A stretch of DNA of 64,000 nt from an uncultured Roseobacter sp. (lineage in GTDB: Bacteria; Pseudomonadota; Alphaproteobacteria; Rhodobacterales; Rhodobacteraceae): assembly GCF_947491795.1 (NCBI RefSeq), contig NZ_CANLKW010000001.1, forward strand, positions 124,001 to 188,000, given 5' to 3'. This document shows positions 50,532 to 60,212 of the stretch, piece by piece. Below the pieces are notes generated by a model, which worked only from the letters and a program-made list of their open reading frames with translations, was not told the DNA's origin and made no database searches. The position numbers and the translations under genes were made by a program. The first letter of the stretch is position 1. Each line of letters opens with the position of its first letter.

Positions 50532-51338
50532 TCATACATCCTCGGTCAGCGGCCAGTAGAAATCGGGCGGGATACCGGCCTCGGCGCGTTTTTCCTCGTT
50601 AAAGGGCGGTTTGAGGGGCCCGTGGAAATATTGCCTGACCAGGGTGTGAAACCGTTCCTTGGGGTCATGTTCGTGCCGGCCGCACAAAAAATGAAACCAT
50701 TTCGATCCATAGGCCACATGGGCAACTTCCTCGGCGTAGATCGTCTCCAGCGCGGCGACAGCGCTGCCTGCTTTCGCCTTTTTGAAGACCTCGATCATGC
50801 CGGGGGTGACATCCAGACCGCGCGCTTCCAGCACCATGGGCACGACCGCAAGCCGTCCCATGAAATCCTCTGCCGTATCCTCTGCTGCGCGCCACATCCC
50901 AGCATGGGCGGGCAGCGCCCCATAAAAGCTGCCCATCTCCTCCAGACAGTCACACATCAGGTTGAAATGTTTGGATTCCTCGTCCGCCGCTTTGACCCAG
51001 TCGTCATAAAACCCCATCGGCATTCGCACGTGACCGAAGCGCGCAATGACGTCCCAGTGCAGATCCACTGCGTTGAGTTCGATATGCGCCACGGCATGCA
51101 ACAGCGCGATCCGCCCTTCCGGTGTGCCGGGGCGGCGGCGCGGTACGTCGCGCGGGCTCAGCAGCTGTGGTTTTTCAGGCCGCGCGGGATGCATCGGCGG
51201 CTCTGCGCTGCCGGTCTCCGGTGTCTCGCCCCGCGCGCGCGCGGCCTGCCATTCGGCGGCATACTGTCTTGAAAGGGCGGTCTTTTCGCGGCCGTCCGCC
51301 GTGCGCAGAACAGCTTCTGCCATCTGCGCCAGCGCCAT
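50532..51338 (-). CDS. DUF455 ferritin-like protein
   Basis: The 268-residue protein has the DUF455 pattern: RIALLHAVAHIELNAVDLHWDVIARF, FYDDWVKAADEESKHFNLMCDCLEEMGSFYG, IEVFKKAKAGSAVAALETIYAEEVAHVAYGSKWF. The spaced ExxH pairs (HIELNAVD, DEESKHF, EEVAHV) suggest a di-iron ferritin-like four-helix bundle; the reaction is unknown. The ATG overlaps the bcp stop by one base (TGATG), so the two are coupled, which hints at a role in oxidative stress. Confidence 0.88.
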   Translation of the reverse strand: MALAQMAEAVLRTADGREKTALSRQYAAEWQAARARGETPETGSAEPPMHPARPEKPQLLSPRDVPRRRPGTPEGRIALLHAVAHIELNAVDLHWDVIARFGHVRMPMGFYDDWVKAADEESKHFNLMCDCLEEMGSFYGALPAHAGMWRAAEDTAEDFMGRLAVVPMVLEARGLDVTPGMIEVFKKAKAGSAVAALETIYAEEVAHVAYGSKWFHFLCGRHEHDPKERFHTLVRQYFHGPLKPPFNEEKRAEAGIPPDFYWPLTEDV

Positions 51339-51799
51339 CACAGCGCGCGTACCGCGTCCAGAACGGCTTCTGCGTGACCAGGCACTTTCACCTTGTTCCA
51401 GATCTGCGCAATCGTCCCGTCCGCTGCGATCAGATAGGTTGTGCGCTCGATGCCCATGTACTTTTTGCCGTACATGTTCTTTTCCTTCCAGACGCCATAG
51501 TCCTCGCAGACAGTGCCGTTTCCGTCGGACAGCAGCGGGACGGAAAGATCGCGCTTGGTGGCGAATTTCTCATGGCTGGCCAGGCTGTCTTTGGAAACCC
51601 CGAAGACGGCGGCACCGGCTGCCTCAAAGGCTTCGCGGCTTTCGGAAAAGGCGATGCTCTCCTTGGTGCAGCCCGGCGTGTCATCGCGCGGATAAAAAAA
51701 CAGCACAACCGGCTGTCCTTTGAGCGCAGAGAGGGTCACCTCGGTGCCCCCCGTTGCGGGCAGGGTAAAGTCTGGTGCGGTCTGTGAAATCTCGGGCAT
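51338..51799 (-). CDS. bcp: Thiol peroxidase of the BCP type
   Basis: The 153-residue peroxiredoxin has the peroxidatic Cys44 in YPRDDTPGCTKES, preceded by LKGQPVVLFF, and the C-terminal SHEKFATKRDLSVPLLSD and YLIAADGTIAQIW. The resolving Cys usually five residues later is absent (Ile49); Cys98 in GTVCEDYG is another candidate. It reduces hydroperoxides using thioredoxin. It is transcribed ahead of the DUF455 gene and divergent from the AsmA-like gene. Confidence 0.94.
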   Translation of the reverse strand: MPEISQTAPDFTLPATGGTEVTLSALKGQPVVLFFYPRDDTPGCTKESIAFSESREAFEAAGAAVFGVSKDSLASHEKFATKRDLSVPLLSDGNGTVCEDYGVWKEKNMYGKKYMGIERTTYLIAADGTIAQIWNKVKVPGHAEAVLDAVRAL

Positions 51800-51893
51800 A
51801 ACAGTCTCTTGGCTTTTCAGGATTGTTGTCAGATGACATAGTAGGTCAGGGCCGGCAAGCGCCAAGCCCTGACCCGCCAGAAACCCGTTTTTC

Positions 51894-54800
51894 ATGTCAC
51901 GCAAGGCACAGGCCAGCCCAGATTTGACCAGCGCGCCGAGCCCATCCACCGAACGCCCGAAACGCCGCCGGGGCAGGCGCGCGCTGATCTGGTGCGTTCT
52001 GTGCCTTGCTGTGGTGGCCGGTGCCGCCGCCTGGGGGGGCTGGTGGATCAAGGGCCGCGACCTGACAGCACCGGACTGGCTGCGCGCGCAGATCGAGACG
52101 CGGTTGCAGGATGCGGTGCCCGAAGCCGACATCAGTTTTGGCGATGTGATGCTGCTGGTTGATGACAGCTGGCGGCCGCGCGCGCTGGTGCGGGACGTGC
52201 GGGTGACGACGCCGGACGGCACCGCAGTCGCCGGTTTTTCGGAGCTGCGGGCCGGGGCGTCGCTCGAAGCGCTGATGCGGGGACACCTGGAGCCGACATC
52301 ACTTGATGTCAGCGGCGTCTTTCTGACACTGCGACGGTCGGAAACGGGCAGTATTTCCCTGTCGGGTGCTCAGGGCGCCGCCCCGGTCAGCCGTCAGGCC
52401 CCCAATCTCGCGGAACTGGTCGCAGAAATGGATGACTTTCTGCTCCGGCCAGGGTTTTCCGGGTTGAACCGGGTCAGCCTGCAGACGCTGACCCTGCGCT
52501 ACGAAGATGAGCGCGCCAACAGGGCCTGGACAATCGACGGTGGGCGCGCGCTGCTCACCCGGCAGGGCGACGCGCTGCAGATCACCGTGGATCTTGCCGT
52601 TCTGGGCGGCGGCGCGCAGGTGGCGACACTTGCTGCCAGTTACAGCGGGCGGATCGGGGTGCGCGCCTCGGAATTCGGCGTGACGCTCAAGGACCTGCCC
52701 GCAGTTGATATTGCAAGCCAGGGGCCCGCATTCGCCTGGCTCGGCGCGCTTCAGGCGCCGATTTCGGGCGCCCTGCGCGGCGGGCTTGGCGAAGATGGCA
52801 CGATCAGACCGTTGAGTGCGACACTGCAGATCGGTGCAGGCGTCATTCAGCCCACGCCGGAATCGCGCGCGATCCCCATCGACGGCGCCCAAAGCTATTT
52901 CACCTATGAGCCAGGCAACCGAACGCTGCGGTTTGACCAGTTGTCGGTCAACAGCCAGTGGGGCCGCGGGCAGCTGGAAGGTCAGGCCGAGATCGGCGTG
53001 CCGGTGGACGGTCGGATCGGCGATATGGTGGGACAGTTCCGTCTGAGCAATCTCAGCGTGAACCCCGCCGGGTTTTATCCCGAGCCGGTGTCCGTTGCCG
53101 TTGCAGAGATGGATTTTCAGCTGAGTGTGAACCCGTTCCGGCTGACCATCGGGCGTCTTCAGGTGCAGGATGACGGATACGTTGCGACCGGCAACGGCAC
53201 AATCCGCGCGGATGACCAGGGCTGGGAAATCGCCCTGGACGGGCAGATGGATGGGCTGCGTCCTGCGCGGCTGCTCGAACTCTGGCCGGAAGCCGTCAAA
53301 CCAAAATCGCGGCGCTGGATAGCCGAGAACATCCGGGCCGGCAGGCTGAGCGATATTTCCGGCGCGATCCGTCTGAAAGATGGCGGCGTGCCGGAAACTT
53401 TTGTCAGCTTTGATTTCAGCGACGCCGAGGTGCGGTTTCTGAAAACCATGCCGCATCTGCAAAAGGCGCGCGGCCATGCAACGCTGATCCGGGACCGGTT
53501 TGTGGTCGTCGCGGACGAAGGTGTCGTCGATGCCCCGCAGGGTGGTCTGGTGGATGTAACGGGCACGGCGTTCATTATTCCGGATGTAAAGATTAAGGAT
53601 TTCACGCCCGGTGTCGTCCGACTGCAGGCGCAGGGCGGGGTTCAGGCCGCATTGTCACTGCTCGACCGCGAGCCGCTGGCAGTGATGCGCAAGGCGGGCC
53701 GCACGCCGGATATTGCCACAGGACAGGCGCAGGTGGCCGGAACGATTTCGATGCCACTGGAAAAGGGCATTCCGGTCGAGATGGTGGATTTTGATCTGAC
53801 AGGTGTGATCACCGATGTGCGTTCTGACCAGCTGGTGCCGGACAGGGTGCTCAGTGCGCCGGAACTGGCGCTTGTGGCTTCTGACGAAGGTGTCAGCCTG
53901 CAGGGCCAGGGTGACCTGGATGGTGTGCCTTTTGATGCCACCTGGCAACAGGCGCTGGGGGAAGGCCCGCAGCCGCCCGGGCAGGTGACCGGTACTGTGA
54001 CGCTGAACGCAAACACGCTGGAGACCTTTCGCGTCGCTCTGCCACCGGGCACCGTGGGCGGTGAGGGTGTCGCCAGGGTCAGTATTACGCTTGAAAAGGA
54101 TACGCCGCCGGTACTGGATCTGTCCTCTGATCTGCGCGGGCTGACCCTGTCGCTGCCGCCACTTGGCTGGGGCAAGGGCGCGGGCACTGCGGGGGCGCTG
54201 GATCTGGCGGTGCGCCTGGGGGCCGTACCGGTTGTGGACAGCATCCGGCTGGAAGCGCCGGGGCTGCTGGCCGAAGGCGATGTGGCTCTGAAAGAAGACG
54301 GGGCGTTTGACCGTCTGCGCCTGGCGCGCCTGCGTGTCGGTGGCTGGCTCGACGTACCGGCAGAGCTGACAGGGCGCGGCGAGGGGGCCGCTCCGGCGAT
54401 CAGCATCAATGGCGGACGGATTGATCTGCGTCGCGCGGATTTCGGATCATCGGGTGGCTCAGGTCAGGCAGGCGGGCCGCTGACTGTGGCGTTGGATACA
54501 CTGCAGGTCAGCGATTCAATTGCCGTTCGGAACCTGCGGGGGGAATTCACAACCGGCGGCGGCGGTCTGCTGGGGAATTTTACCGGGCTGGTCAACGGTC
54601 AGGCCCGGGTCACGGGCCAGGTCATTCCCGAAGAAGGCCGCAGCGCAATACGCATTGCTGCCGATGACGCGGGCAGCGTGGTCGCGGCGGCGGGCGTTCT
54701 GAAACAGGGGCGTGGCGGGCAGCTGGAGCTGGCGCTGAGGCCGGTTGGCACCGCGGGCGCTTTTGACGGCAAGCTCAGAGTGGCCGACATCAGTGTGGTG

Positions 54801-55286
54801 GATGCCCCGGCAATAGCAGCACTGCTGAATTCGATCAGCATCGTCGGGCTCGTCAATCAGCTGGGCGGTGACGGCATATACTTTTCAGAAGTGCTGGCTG
54901 ATTTCCGGCTGACACCTGACCGTATCACGCTGCGCGAGGCCAGTGCTGTGGGGTCTTCGATGGGCTTGTCGATGGACGGTATCTTTGTGCCCGGTACAGG
55001 GCAGATTCAGATGCAGGGCGTCATATCACCGGTCTATCTGCTCAATGCGGTCGGGGCCGTGATTTCGCGCCGGGGAGAGGGGCTCTTTGGGTTCAACTAT
55101 TCCATCCGGGGCACGACCGAAGACCCGGAAGTTTTTGTTAATCCGCTGACCGCGCTTGTCCCCGGTGGGATACGTGATCTTTTCCGCGCGCCCCGGCCCG
55201 AGGTCCCGCTGGCAGAAGGCGAAGAACCGCCGCCGCCGGCTCCGGCCCCTGTGCGGCGCAAAAACGTCAGCGGCAGCGACAGATAG
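51894..55286 (+). CDS. Large AsmA-like protein (DUF3971/YhdP type)
   Basis: The 1130-residue protein has a basic N-terminus, one membrane helix (ALIWCVLCLAVVAGAAAWGGWW, about 30-51) and a very long periplasmic part rich in beta strands. A DUF3971-like region lies near 330-600 (RPARLLELWPEAVKPKSRRWIAENIRAGRLSDISGAIRLKDGG). The AsmA C-terminal signature is near 960-1090 (LLNSISIVGLVNQLGGDGIYFSEVLADFRLTPDRITLREASAVGSSMGLSMDG). Such bridge-like proteins are thought to move phospholipids between inner and outer membrane. The C-terminus is Pro/Glu-rich. Confidence 0.88.
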   Translation: MSRKAQASPDLTSAPSPSTERPKRRRGRRALIWCVLCLAVVAGAAAWGGWWIKGRDLTAPDWLRAQIETRLQDAVPEADISFGDVMLLVDDSWRPRALVRDVRVTTPDGTAVAGFSELRAGASLEALMRGHLEPTSLDVSGVFLTLRRSETGSISLSGAQGAAPVSRQAPNLAELVAEMDDFLLRPGFSGLNRVSLQTLTLRYEDERANRAWTIDGGRALLTRQGDALQITVDLAVLGGGAQVATLAASYSGRIGVRASEFGVTLKDLPAVDIASQGPAFAWLGALQAPISGALRGGLGEDGTIRPLSATLQIGAGVIQPTPESRAIPIDGAQSYFTYEPGNRTLRFDQLSVNSQWGRGQLEGQAEIGVPVDGRIGDMVGQFRLSNLSVNPAGFYPEPVSVAVAEMDFQLSVNPFRLTIGRLQVQDDGYVATGNGTIRADDQGWEIALDGQMDGLRPARLLELWPEAVKPKSRRWIAENIRAGRLSDISGAIRLKDGGVPETFVSFDFSDAEVRFLKTMPHLQKARGHATLIRDRFVVVADEGVVDAPQGGLVDVTGTAFIIPDVKIKDFTPGVVRLQAQGGVQAALSLLDREPLAVMRKAGRTPDIATGQAQVAGTISMPLEKGIPVEMVDFDLTGVITDVRSDQLVPDRVLSAPELALVASDEGVSLQGQGDLDGVPFDATWQQALGEGPQPPGQVTGTVTLNANTLETFRVALPPGTVGGEGVARVSITLEKDTPPVLDLSSDLRGLTLSLPPLGWGKGAGTAGALDLAVRLGAVPVVDSIRLEAPGLLAEGDVALKEDGAFDRLRLARLRVGGWLDVPAELTGRGEGAAPAISINGGRIDLRRADFGSSGGSGQAGGPLTVALDTLQVSDSIAVRNLRGEFTTGGGGLLGNFTGLVNGQARVTGQVIPEEGRSAIRIAADDAGSVVAAAGVLKQGRGGQLELALRPVGTAGAFDGKLRVADISVVDAPAIAALLNSISIVGLVNQLGGDGIYFSEVLADFRLTPDRITLREASAVGSSMGLSMDGIFVPGTGQIQMQGVISPVYLLNAVGAVISRRGEGLFGFNYSIRGTTEDPEVFVNPLTALVPGGIRDLFRAPRPEVPLAEGEEPPPPAPAPVRRKNVSGSDR

Positions 55287-55319
55287 CCAGAGCGGACCGG
55301 CGCTTGATGCAGCCCACAA

Positions 55320-55348
55320 GGGGGCAACAGGCCCGCCTGTTTGCCCCC
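55320..55348 (+). terminator. Possible terminator hairpin after the AsmA-like gene
   Basis: GGGGGCAACAGG pairs with CCTGTTTGCCCCC with one bulge. No T run follows, so the evidence is only structural. Confidence 0.4.
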
Positions 55349-55507
55349 GTCCGCGACCATCGCACCGGTACGGAAACCGCGACACCCGCCAGCGTTTTCA
55401 TGGCCCCCGGTAATGTGGGTGTTGATGTTTTCTGCGCTTTTGGGCATGTGCGGGTGTCCTGAACCCCAGGCCGTCGACAGAAACTTTCTCCGGGACTGAG
55501 CGCATCC

Positions 55508-56563
55508 GTGAAACTGACAGATTTTGACTTTGACCTGCCCGAAGAGCTGATTGCCACGCGCCCGGCGGTACCGCGTACATCTGCGCGCCTGCTGGTGGCC
55601 GAGGGCGCTCGGATCACTGACAGTGTCGTCTCGTCGCTGCCGGACTGGCTGCGGCCCGGTGACAGGCTGGTTCTGAACGACACACGCGTCATTCCTGCGC
55701 GGCTCAGCGGTCTGCGGCACCGGACCAGCGCGCAGGGCGACACAACGGCAAAAATCAGCGTGACGCTGCTGGAGCCGCAGGCAGATGGCACCTGGAGCGC
55801 ACTCATCAAGCCGCTGAAGAAATTGAAACCCGGTGAAGAAGTCGTCTTCAGTGACGCGCTGCGCGCTGTCCTGGAGGGCACATCAGACGGGCAGGGGCTG
55901 CTGCGCTTTAATCTTTCGGGCGACGATTTCGACACTGCGCTGAATGCTGCAGGTGCAATGCCGCTGCCGCCCTACATTGAGGCCAAACGCCCCGCCGACG
56001 CGCGTGACAATGATGACTATCAGACCGTTTTTGCCCGTAACCGGGGGGCTGTGGCGGCACCGACCGCTTCGTTGCATTTTGACGCAGCATTGCTGGACGA
56101 GATTGCGGCACGCGGCGTGAGCTTCAGCCATGTAACCCTGCACGTGGGGGCCGGAACCTTTCTGCCGGTCAAAGTGGACGATGTAACCACCCACAAGATG
56201 CATGCAGAATGGGGGCGTGTCAGCGCAGAGGCGGCGCGCGAAATTGCCGAGACGCGAAAAGCCGGAGGGCGGGTGATCCCGGTGGGCACGACGGCCCTGC
56301 GCCTGATCGAAACGGCTGCCCGCGATGGCACGATTGCACCCTGGGAAGGCGACACGGATATCTTTATCTACCCGGGGTTTCAGTTTCGGGTCACCGACGC
56401 GCTGATGACAAATTTCCATCTGCCGAAATCCACTCTGATGATGCTGGTATCCGCGCTGATGGGCCAGGACAGGGTGCGCGATATTTACGCGCACGCAATC
56501 AATCACAAGTATCGTTTTTTCTCCTACGGCGATTCCTCGCTGCTGGTTCCGGAAAAACCCTGA
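55508..56563 (+). CDS. queA: S-adenosylmethionine:tRNA ribosyltransferase-isomerase
   Basis: The 351-residue enzyme adds the epoxycyclopentanediol group in queuosine synthesis on tRNA. It has [102 protein letters not shown] and [19 protein letters not shown]. It begins with GTG. An MFS gene follows at about 100 bases. No other queuosine genes are in the window. Confidence 0.97.
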   Translation: MKLTDFDFDLPEELIATRPAVPRTSARLLVAEGARITDSVVSSLPDWLRPGDRLVLNDTRVIPARLSGLRHRTSAQGDTTAKISVTLLEPQADGTWSALIKPLKKLKPGEEVVFSDALRAVLEGTSDGQGLLRFNLSGDDFDTALNAAGAMPLPPYIEAKRPADARDNDDYQTVFARNRGAVAAPTASLHFDAALLDEIAARGVSFSHVTLHVGAGTFLPVKVDDVTTHKMHAEWGRVSAEAAREIAETRKAGGRVIPVGTTALRLIETAARDGTIAPWEGDTDIFIYPGFQFRVTDALMTNFHLPKSTLMMLVSALMGQDRVRDIYAHAINHKYRFFSYGDSSLLVPEKP

Positions 56564-56666
56564 AAGCCCAATGCGACCCATTGCGTCGCGCACGGGCCTG
56601 AAATAGGGCAGCGACAACGGCACAATTGAGTGAGTCGTACGCCGCGACAGGCCATGGAGACCGCGC

Positions 56667-57932
56667 ATGTTACAGGTTTTATCGAGCGCCTGGGCCCTTT
56701 TGCTTGGCATGTGCCTGCTGATGGTCGGGAACGGGATGCAGGGCACGCTTCTCGGTATCCGCGGTGAGATCGAGGGCTTTTCCACACTGGAAATGTCCAT
56801 CGTCATGTCTGCGTATTTCGTGGGTTTTCTGGGAGGCTCACGGCTTGCCCCCGGTATGATCCGGCGGGTCGGGCATGTGCGGGTTTTTGCGGCGCTGGCC
56901 TCACTGATCTCTGCCGTGATGATCATCTACCCCACACTGACCGAAGTCTGGGTCTGGACGCTGGGGCGCGTGCTGATCGGGTTCTGCTTTTCGGCGGTCT
57001 ATGTCACGGCTGAAAGCTGGCTGAACAATGCGGCAACGAATGCCAACCGTGGCCAGGCGCTGTCTTTGTATATGATCGTGCAGACAGCGGGCATTGTGGT
57101 CAGTCAGGCCCTTCTGCTCGCGGCAGATCCCTCCGGATACGTGCTCTTTGTGATCCCGTCTGTTCTGGTTTCCATCGCCATTACGCCCATTCTTTTGTCG
57201 ATCAGCCCGACGCCGGCATTTGACACCACCAAACCGATGAGCCTGCGCGAGCTTTATGGATTTTCGCCGCTGGGCTGTGTGGGCATGTTTCTGCTGGGCG
57301 GGGTCTTTTCGGCACAGTTCGGCATGGCTTCGGTCTATGGTGCCAAGGCGGGGCTGACGGTTGCCCAGATTTCAACCTTTGTGGCGATGTTTTTTGTCGG
57401 CTCGGTCCTGCTGCAATATCCCATTGGCTGGATATCAGACAGGATGGACCGGCGGTATCTGGTGCTGATCGTTGCGGCGATCGGTGTCGGCGGGTCGCTG
57501 CTGGGGATGGCGCTGGGGCACTACTTCACACTTTTGCTGGTGTCGGCCTTTGTTGTGGGCGGCATGTCCAACCCGCTTTATTCCCTGCTGATCGCGCATA
57601 CCAACGATTTCCTGGAACACGAGGATATGGCAGCGGCATCGGGCGGATTGATTTTCATCAACGGACTGGGAGCAATCGCCGGGCCTCTGATCACCGGCTA
57701 TATGATGGATGTCGCTGGCCCGGGCGGGTTTTATCTCTTTACTGCGGTGCTCTTTGCGATGCTGGTTGCCTATGCCGGATACCGCTCCACCGTGGCACGT
57801 GCCGTACCGGTCGACGAGACGGGGACGTATGTTCCTGTAACGCCTTCTTCGACATCACTTGCGGTTGAATATGCACAGGAATACGCCATCGAGACGGAAC
57901 TTGAGGGTGAAAAGGACGAAGATGCCCCCTGA
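56667..57932 (+). CDS. MFS transporter (YcaD-like)
   Basis: The 421-residue protein has about twelve membrane helices, the first from about residue 4 (LSSAWALLLGMCLLMVGNGMQGTLLG). Motif A-like loops are present (GWISDRMDRRYLV), as is FSAVYVTAESWLNNAATNANRG, which is typical of the YcaD-like subgroup. The C-terminal 45 residues are acidic and cytoplasmic (EYAIETELEGEKDEDAP). The substrate cannot be told. GGAG precedes the ATG. Confidence 0.88.
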   Translation: MLQVLSSAWALLLGMCLLMVGNGMQGTLLGIRGEIEGFSTLEMSIVMSAYFVGFLGGSRLAPGMIRRVGHVRVFAALASLISAVMIIYPTLTEVWVWTLGRVLIGFCFSAVYVTAESWLNNAATNANRGQALSLYMIVQTAGIVVSQALLLAADPSGYVLFVIPSVLVSIAITPILLSISPTPAFDTTKPMSLRELYGFSPLGCVGMFLLGGVFSAQFGMASVYGAKAGLTVAQISTFVAMFFVGSVLLQYPIGWISDRMDRRYLVLIVAAIGVGGSLLGMALGHYFTLLLVSAFVVGGMSNPLYSLLIAHTNDFLEHEDMAAASGGLIFINGLGAIAGPLITGYMMDVAGPGGFYLFTAVLFAMLVAYAGYRSTVARAVPVDETGTYVPVTPSSTSLAVEYAQEYAIETELEGEKDEDAP

Positions 57933-58025
57933 ATATGTCGCAATGACGCAATTTGTGACTAGGTCGGCAGGACATAAAAACGTTAGGATAACCACGGGGA
58001 TGTGGTGAACGATGGAGTTATTATG

Positions 58026-58610
58026 ATGGATCCTCAGGAGATACTCAGCTTCTGGCTTGACGAGGTGGGACCGGAGGGTTGGTACAATGCGACCGACAGT
58101 CTGGACAACGAAATACGCAACCGGTTTGAAAAGACCTGGGAGGGCGCCTGTGAAGGGCGGTTCTCCCTGTGGCTGACGTACCCTTCGGGTGCGCTGGCCT
58201 ATATCATTCTGACAGACCAGTTTCCGCGCAATATGTTCCGCGGGACAGGGCAGGCCTTTTCGACGGACCGGGTGGCACTTGCCGCCGCCAAATCAGCGAT
58301 CAACAAAGACTGGGACATGCGCATTGATGAACCTGCGCGTCAGTTCTTTTATCTGCCGCTGATGCATTCGGAAAACCTCTGTGACCAGGACCGCTGTGTG
58401 CGTCTGATCTGTGAGCGGATGCCGGTTCACGGGCCGCAGAACCTGCTGCACGCCCGCGCACACCGCGCGGTGATCCGCCAGTTCGGCCGGTTCCCGACAC
58501 GCAACACAATGCTGAAACGCCCGGATACAGCATCCGAGGCCGATTATGTGGCACAGGGCGGTTACGGCAGCACAGTTCGTGCTTTGCAGGACCAGACCGA
58601 AGCCGCCTGA
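58026..58610 (+). CDS. DUF924 family protein
   Basis: The 194-residue protein has the DUF924 pattern: EILSFWLDEVGPEGWYNATDSLDNEIRNRF, YIILTDQFPRNMFRGTGQAFSTD, ARQFFYLPLMHSE, and HRAVIRQFGRFPTRN. The family is predicted to be an all-helical TPR-like fold; its function is unknown. GGAG lies eight bases before this ATG; 58002 (GTG) and 58023 are alternative starts. Confidence 0.9.
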   Translation: MDPQEILSFWLDEVGPEGWYNATDSLDNEIRNRFEKTWEGACEGRFSLWLTYPSGALAYIILTDQFPRNMFRGTGQAFSTDRVALAAAKSAINKDWDMRIDEPARQFFYLPLMHSENLCDQDRCVRLICERMPVHGPQNLLHARAHRAVIRQFGRFPTRNTMLKRPDTASEADYVAQGGYGSTVRALQDQTEAA

Positions 58611-58680
58611 AAAGCGCGGGCGCCCGCCCTGAAAACAGTGCGCTTATGTCGCGGTACGCCGCATGTTGAAGCATGCTGGG

Positions 58681-58704
58681 ATATAGTTTAATGGTAAACT
58701 ATAT
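58681..58704 (+). promoter_or_regulatory. Palindromic operator upstream of lpd
   Basis: ATATAGTTTA (58681-58690), ATGG, TAAACTATAT (58695-58704) is a perfect palindrome with 10-bp arms, 29 bases before lpd. The core is the same as upstream of pdhA, with identical spacer length. Confidence 0.65.
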
Positions 58705-58733
58705 TTTGGACACTCAATGTGCGAGGACATCTC

Positions 58734-60128
58734 ATGGCGGCGAAATCCTTTGATCTGATCGTGATTGGTGCGGGGCCGGGGGGCTATGTCGCGGCAATAC
58801 GCGGCGCGCAGCTGGGCATGTCGGTCGCCATCGTCGAGCGCGAGCACCTGGGCGGTATCTGCCTGAACTGGGGCTGTATTCCGACCAAGGCGATGCTGCG
58901 CTCCTCTGAGGTTTTTCACCTGATGCACCGCGCCAGTGAATTTGGCCTCAAAGCAGACAACATCGGCTATGACCTGGACGCGGTGGTCAAACGTTCGCGC
59001 AAAGTAGCGGGACAGCTTTCCGGTGGTATCGGCCACCTGATGAAAAAGAACAAAGTCACAGTCTTTATGGGCGAAGCCTCGATACCTGCAAAAGGCAAGG
59101 TTTCGGTGAAAGGCGACAAGGGCACTGACGAGCTGACCGCGAAAAACATCGTTGTTGCGACCGGGGCGCGCGCCAGAACCCTGCCGGGTCTCGAAGCCGA
59201 TGGTGATCTGATCTGGACATACAAACACGCACTGCAGCCCAAACACATGCCCAAAAAGCTGCTGGTCATCGGATCGGGCGCAATCGGCATCGAATTCGCG
59301 AGCTTTTACAACACGCTGGGGGCCGATACGACCGTGGTCGAGGTGATGGACCGCGTGCTGCCGGTTGAAGACGCCGAAATCTCTGCCTTTGCAAAGAAAG
59401 CGTTTGAAAAGCAGGGCATGAAGATCATGCAAAAGGCTATGGTCAAGCAGCTTGACCGGGCCAAAGGCAAGGTGACAGCCCATATCGAGGTGGGCGGCAA
59501 GGTCGAGAAACACGAGTTTGACACGGTGATCTCTGCTGTCGGTATCGTCGGCAACACCGAAGGTCTGGGGCTCGAGGCACTGGGCGTCAAGATTGACCGC
59601 ACCCACGTTGTCACAGACGAATTCTGCCGGACGGGTGTCGATGGTCTTTATGCCATCGGTGACATCGCCGGCGCGCCCTGGCTGGCACACAAAGCCTCGC
59701 ACGAAGGCGTCATGGTTGCGGACCTGATCGCGGGCAAACACACGCATCCGGTCAAACCAGAGACCATTGCGGGCTGTACGTATTGTCATCCTCAGGTCGC
59801 GAGCGTCGGTTACACCGAGGCAAAGGCAAAGGAACTGGGGTACGACATCAAAGTCGGACGGTTCCCCTTTATTGGCAACGGCAAGGCCATCGCCCTTGGC
59901 GAGCCCGAGGGCATGATCAAGACGATCTTTGATGCAAAGACCGGCGAATTGCTGGGTGCGCATATGGTTGGTGCCGAGGTTACAGAGCTGATCCAGGGCT
60001 ATGTCGTCGGCCGCCAGCTGGAGACTACGGAAGAAGACCTGATGAATACTGTCTTCCCGCATCCGACACTGTCAGAAATGATGCACGAAAGTGTTCTGGA
60101 CGCATATGACCGTGTGATCCACATGTAA
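58734..60128 (+). CDS. lpd: Dihydrolipoamide dehydrogenase (E3)
   Basis: The 464-residue flavoprotein has the FAD motif IVIGAGPGGYVAAI (about 9-22), the redox-active disulfide GGICLNWGCIPTKAML (Cys43, Cys48), the NAD motif LVIGSGAIGIEFASFYN, YAIGDIAGAPWLAHKASHEG, and the catalytic His-Glu pair in FPHPTLSEMMHE. It reoxidises lipoyl groups of the pyruvate dehydrogenase complex and perhaps others. GAGGA precedes the ATG. The palindrome upstream matches that of pdhA, linking the two loci. Confidence 0.97.
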   Translation: MAAKSFDLIVIGAGPGGYVAAIRGAQLGMSVAIVEREHLGGICLNWGCIPTKAMLRSSEVFHLMHRASEFGLKADNIGYDLDAVVKRSRKVAGQLSGGIGHLMKKNKVTVFMGEASIPAKGKVSVKGDKGTDELTAKNIVVATGARARTLPGLEADGDLIWTYKHALQPKHMPKKLLVIGSGAIGIEFASFYNTLGADTTVVEVMDRVLPVEDAEISAFAKKAFEKQGMKIMQKAMVKQLDRAKGKVTAHIEVGGKVEKHEFDTVISAVGIVGNTEGLGLEALGVKIDRTHVVTDEFCRTGVDGLYAIGDIAGAPWLAHKASHEGVMVADLIAGKHTHPVKPETIAGCTYCHPQVASVGYTEAKAKELGYDIKVGRFPFIGNGKAIALGEPEGMIKTIFDAKTGELLGAHMVGAEVTELIQGYVVGRQLETTEEDLMNTVFPHPTLSEMMHESVLDAYDRVIHM

Positions 60129-60152
60129 TGCTCCCGGAAACGGGGAGACGAA

Positions 60153-60190
60153 CAAAAAAAGCGGAGCCTCAGGCTCCGCTTTTGCTTTTT
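60153..60190. terminator. Bidirectional terminator between lpd and the VPLPA protein gene
   Basis: AGCGGAGCC and GGCTCCGCT (60160-60180) form a perfect 9-bp stem with a TCA loop. An A tract precedes and TTTTGCTTTTTT follows, so it can serve both convergent genes. Confidence 0.9.
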
Positions 60191-60212
60191 TCAGACTGTT
60201 CCGGTGACCGGA

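Noticed and set aside
58644..60062. 472-codon minus-strand frame opposite lpd
   Set aside because: It is antisense to a fully motif-supported lpd and runs into its operator region.
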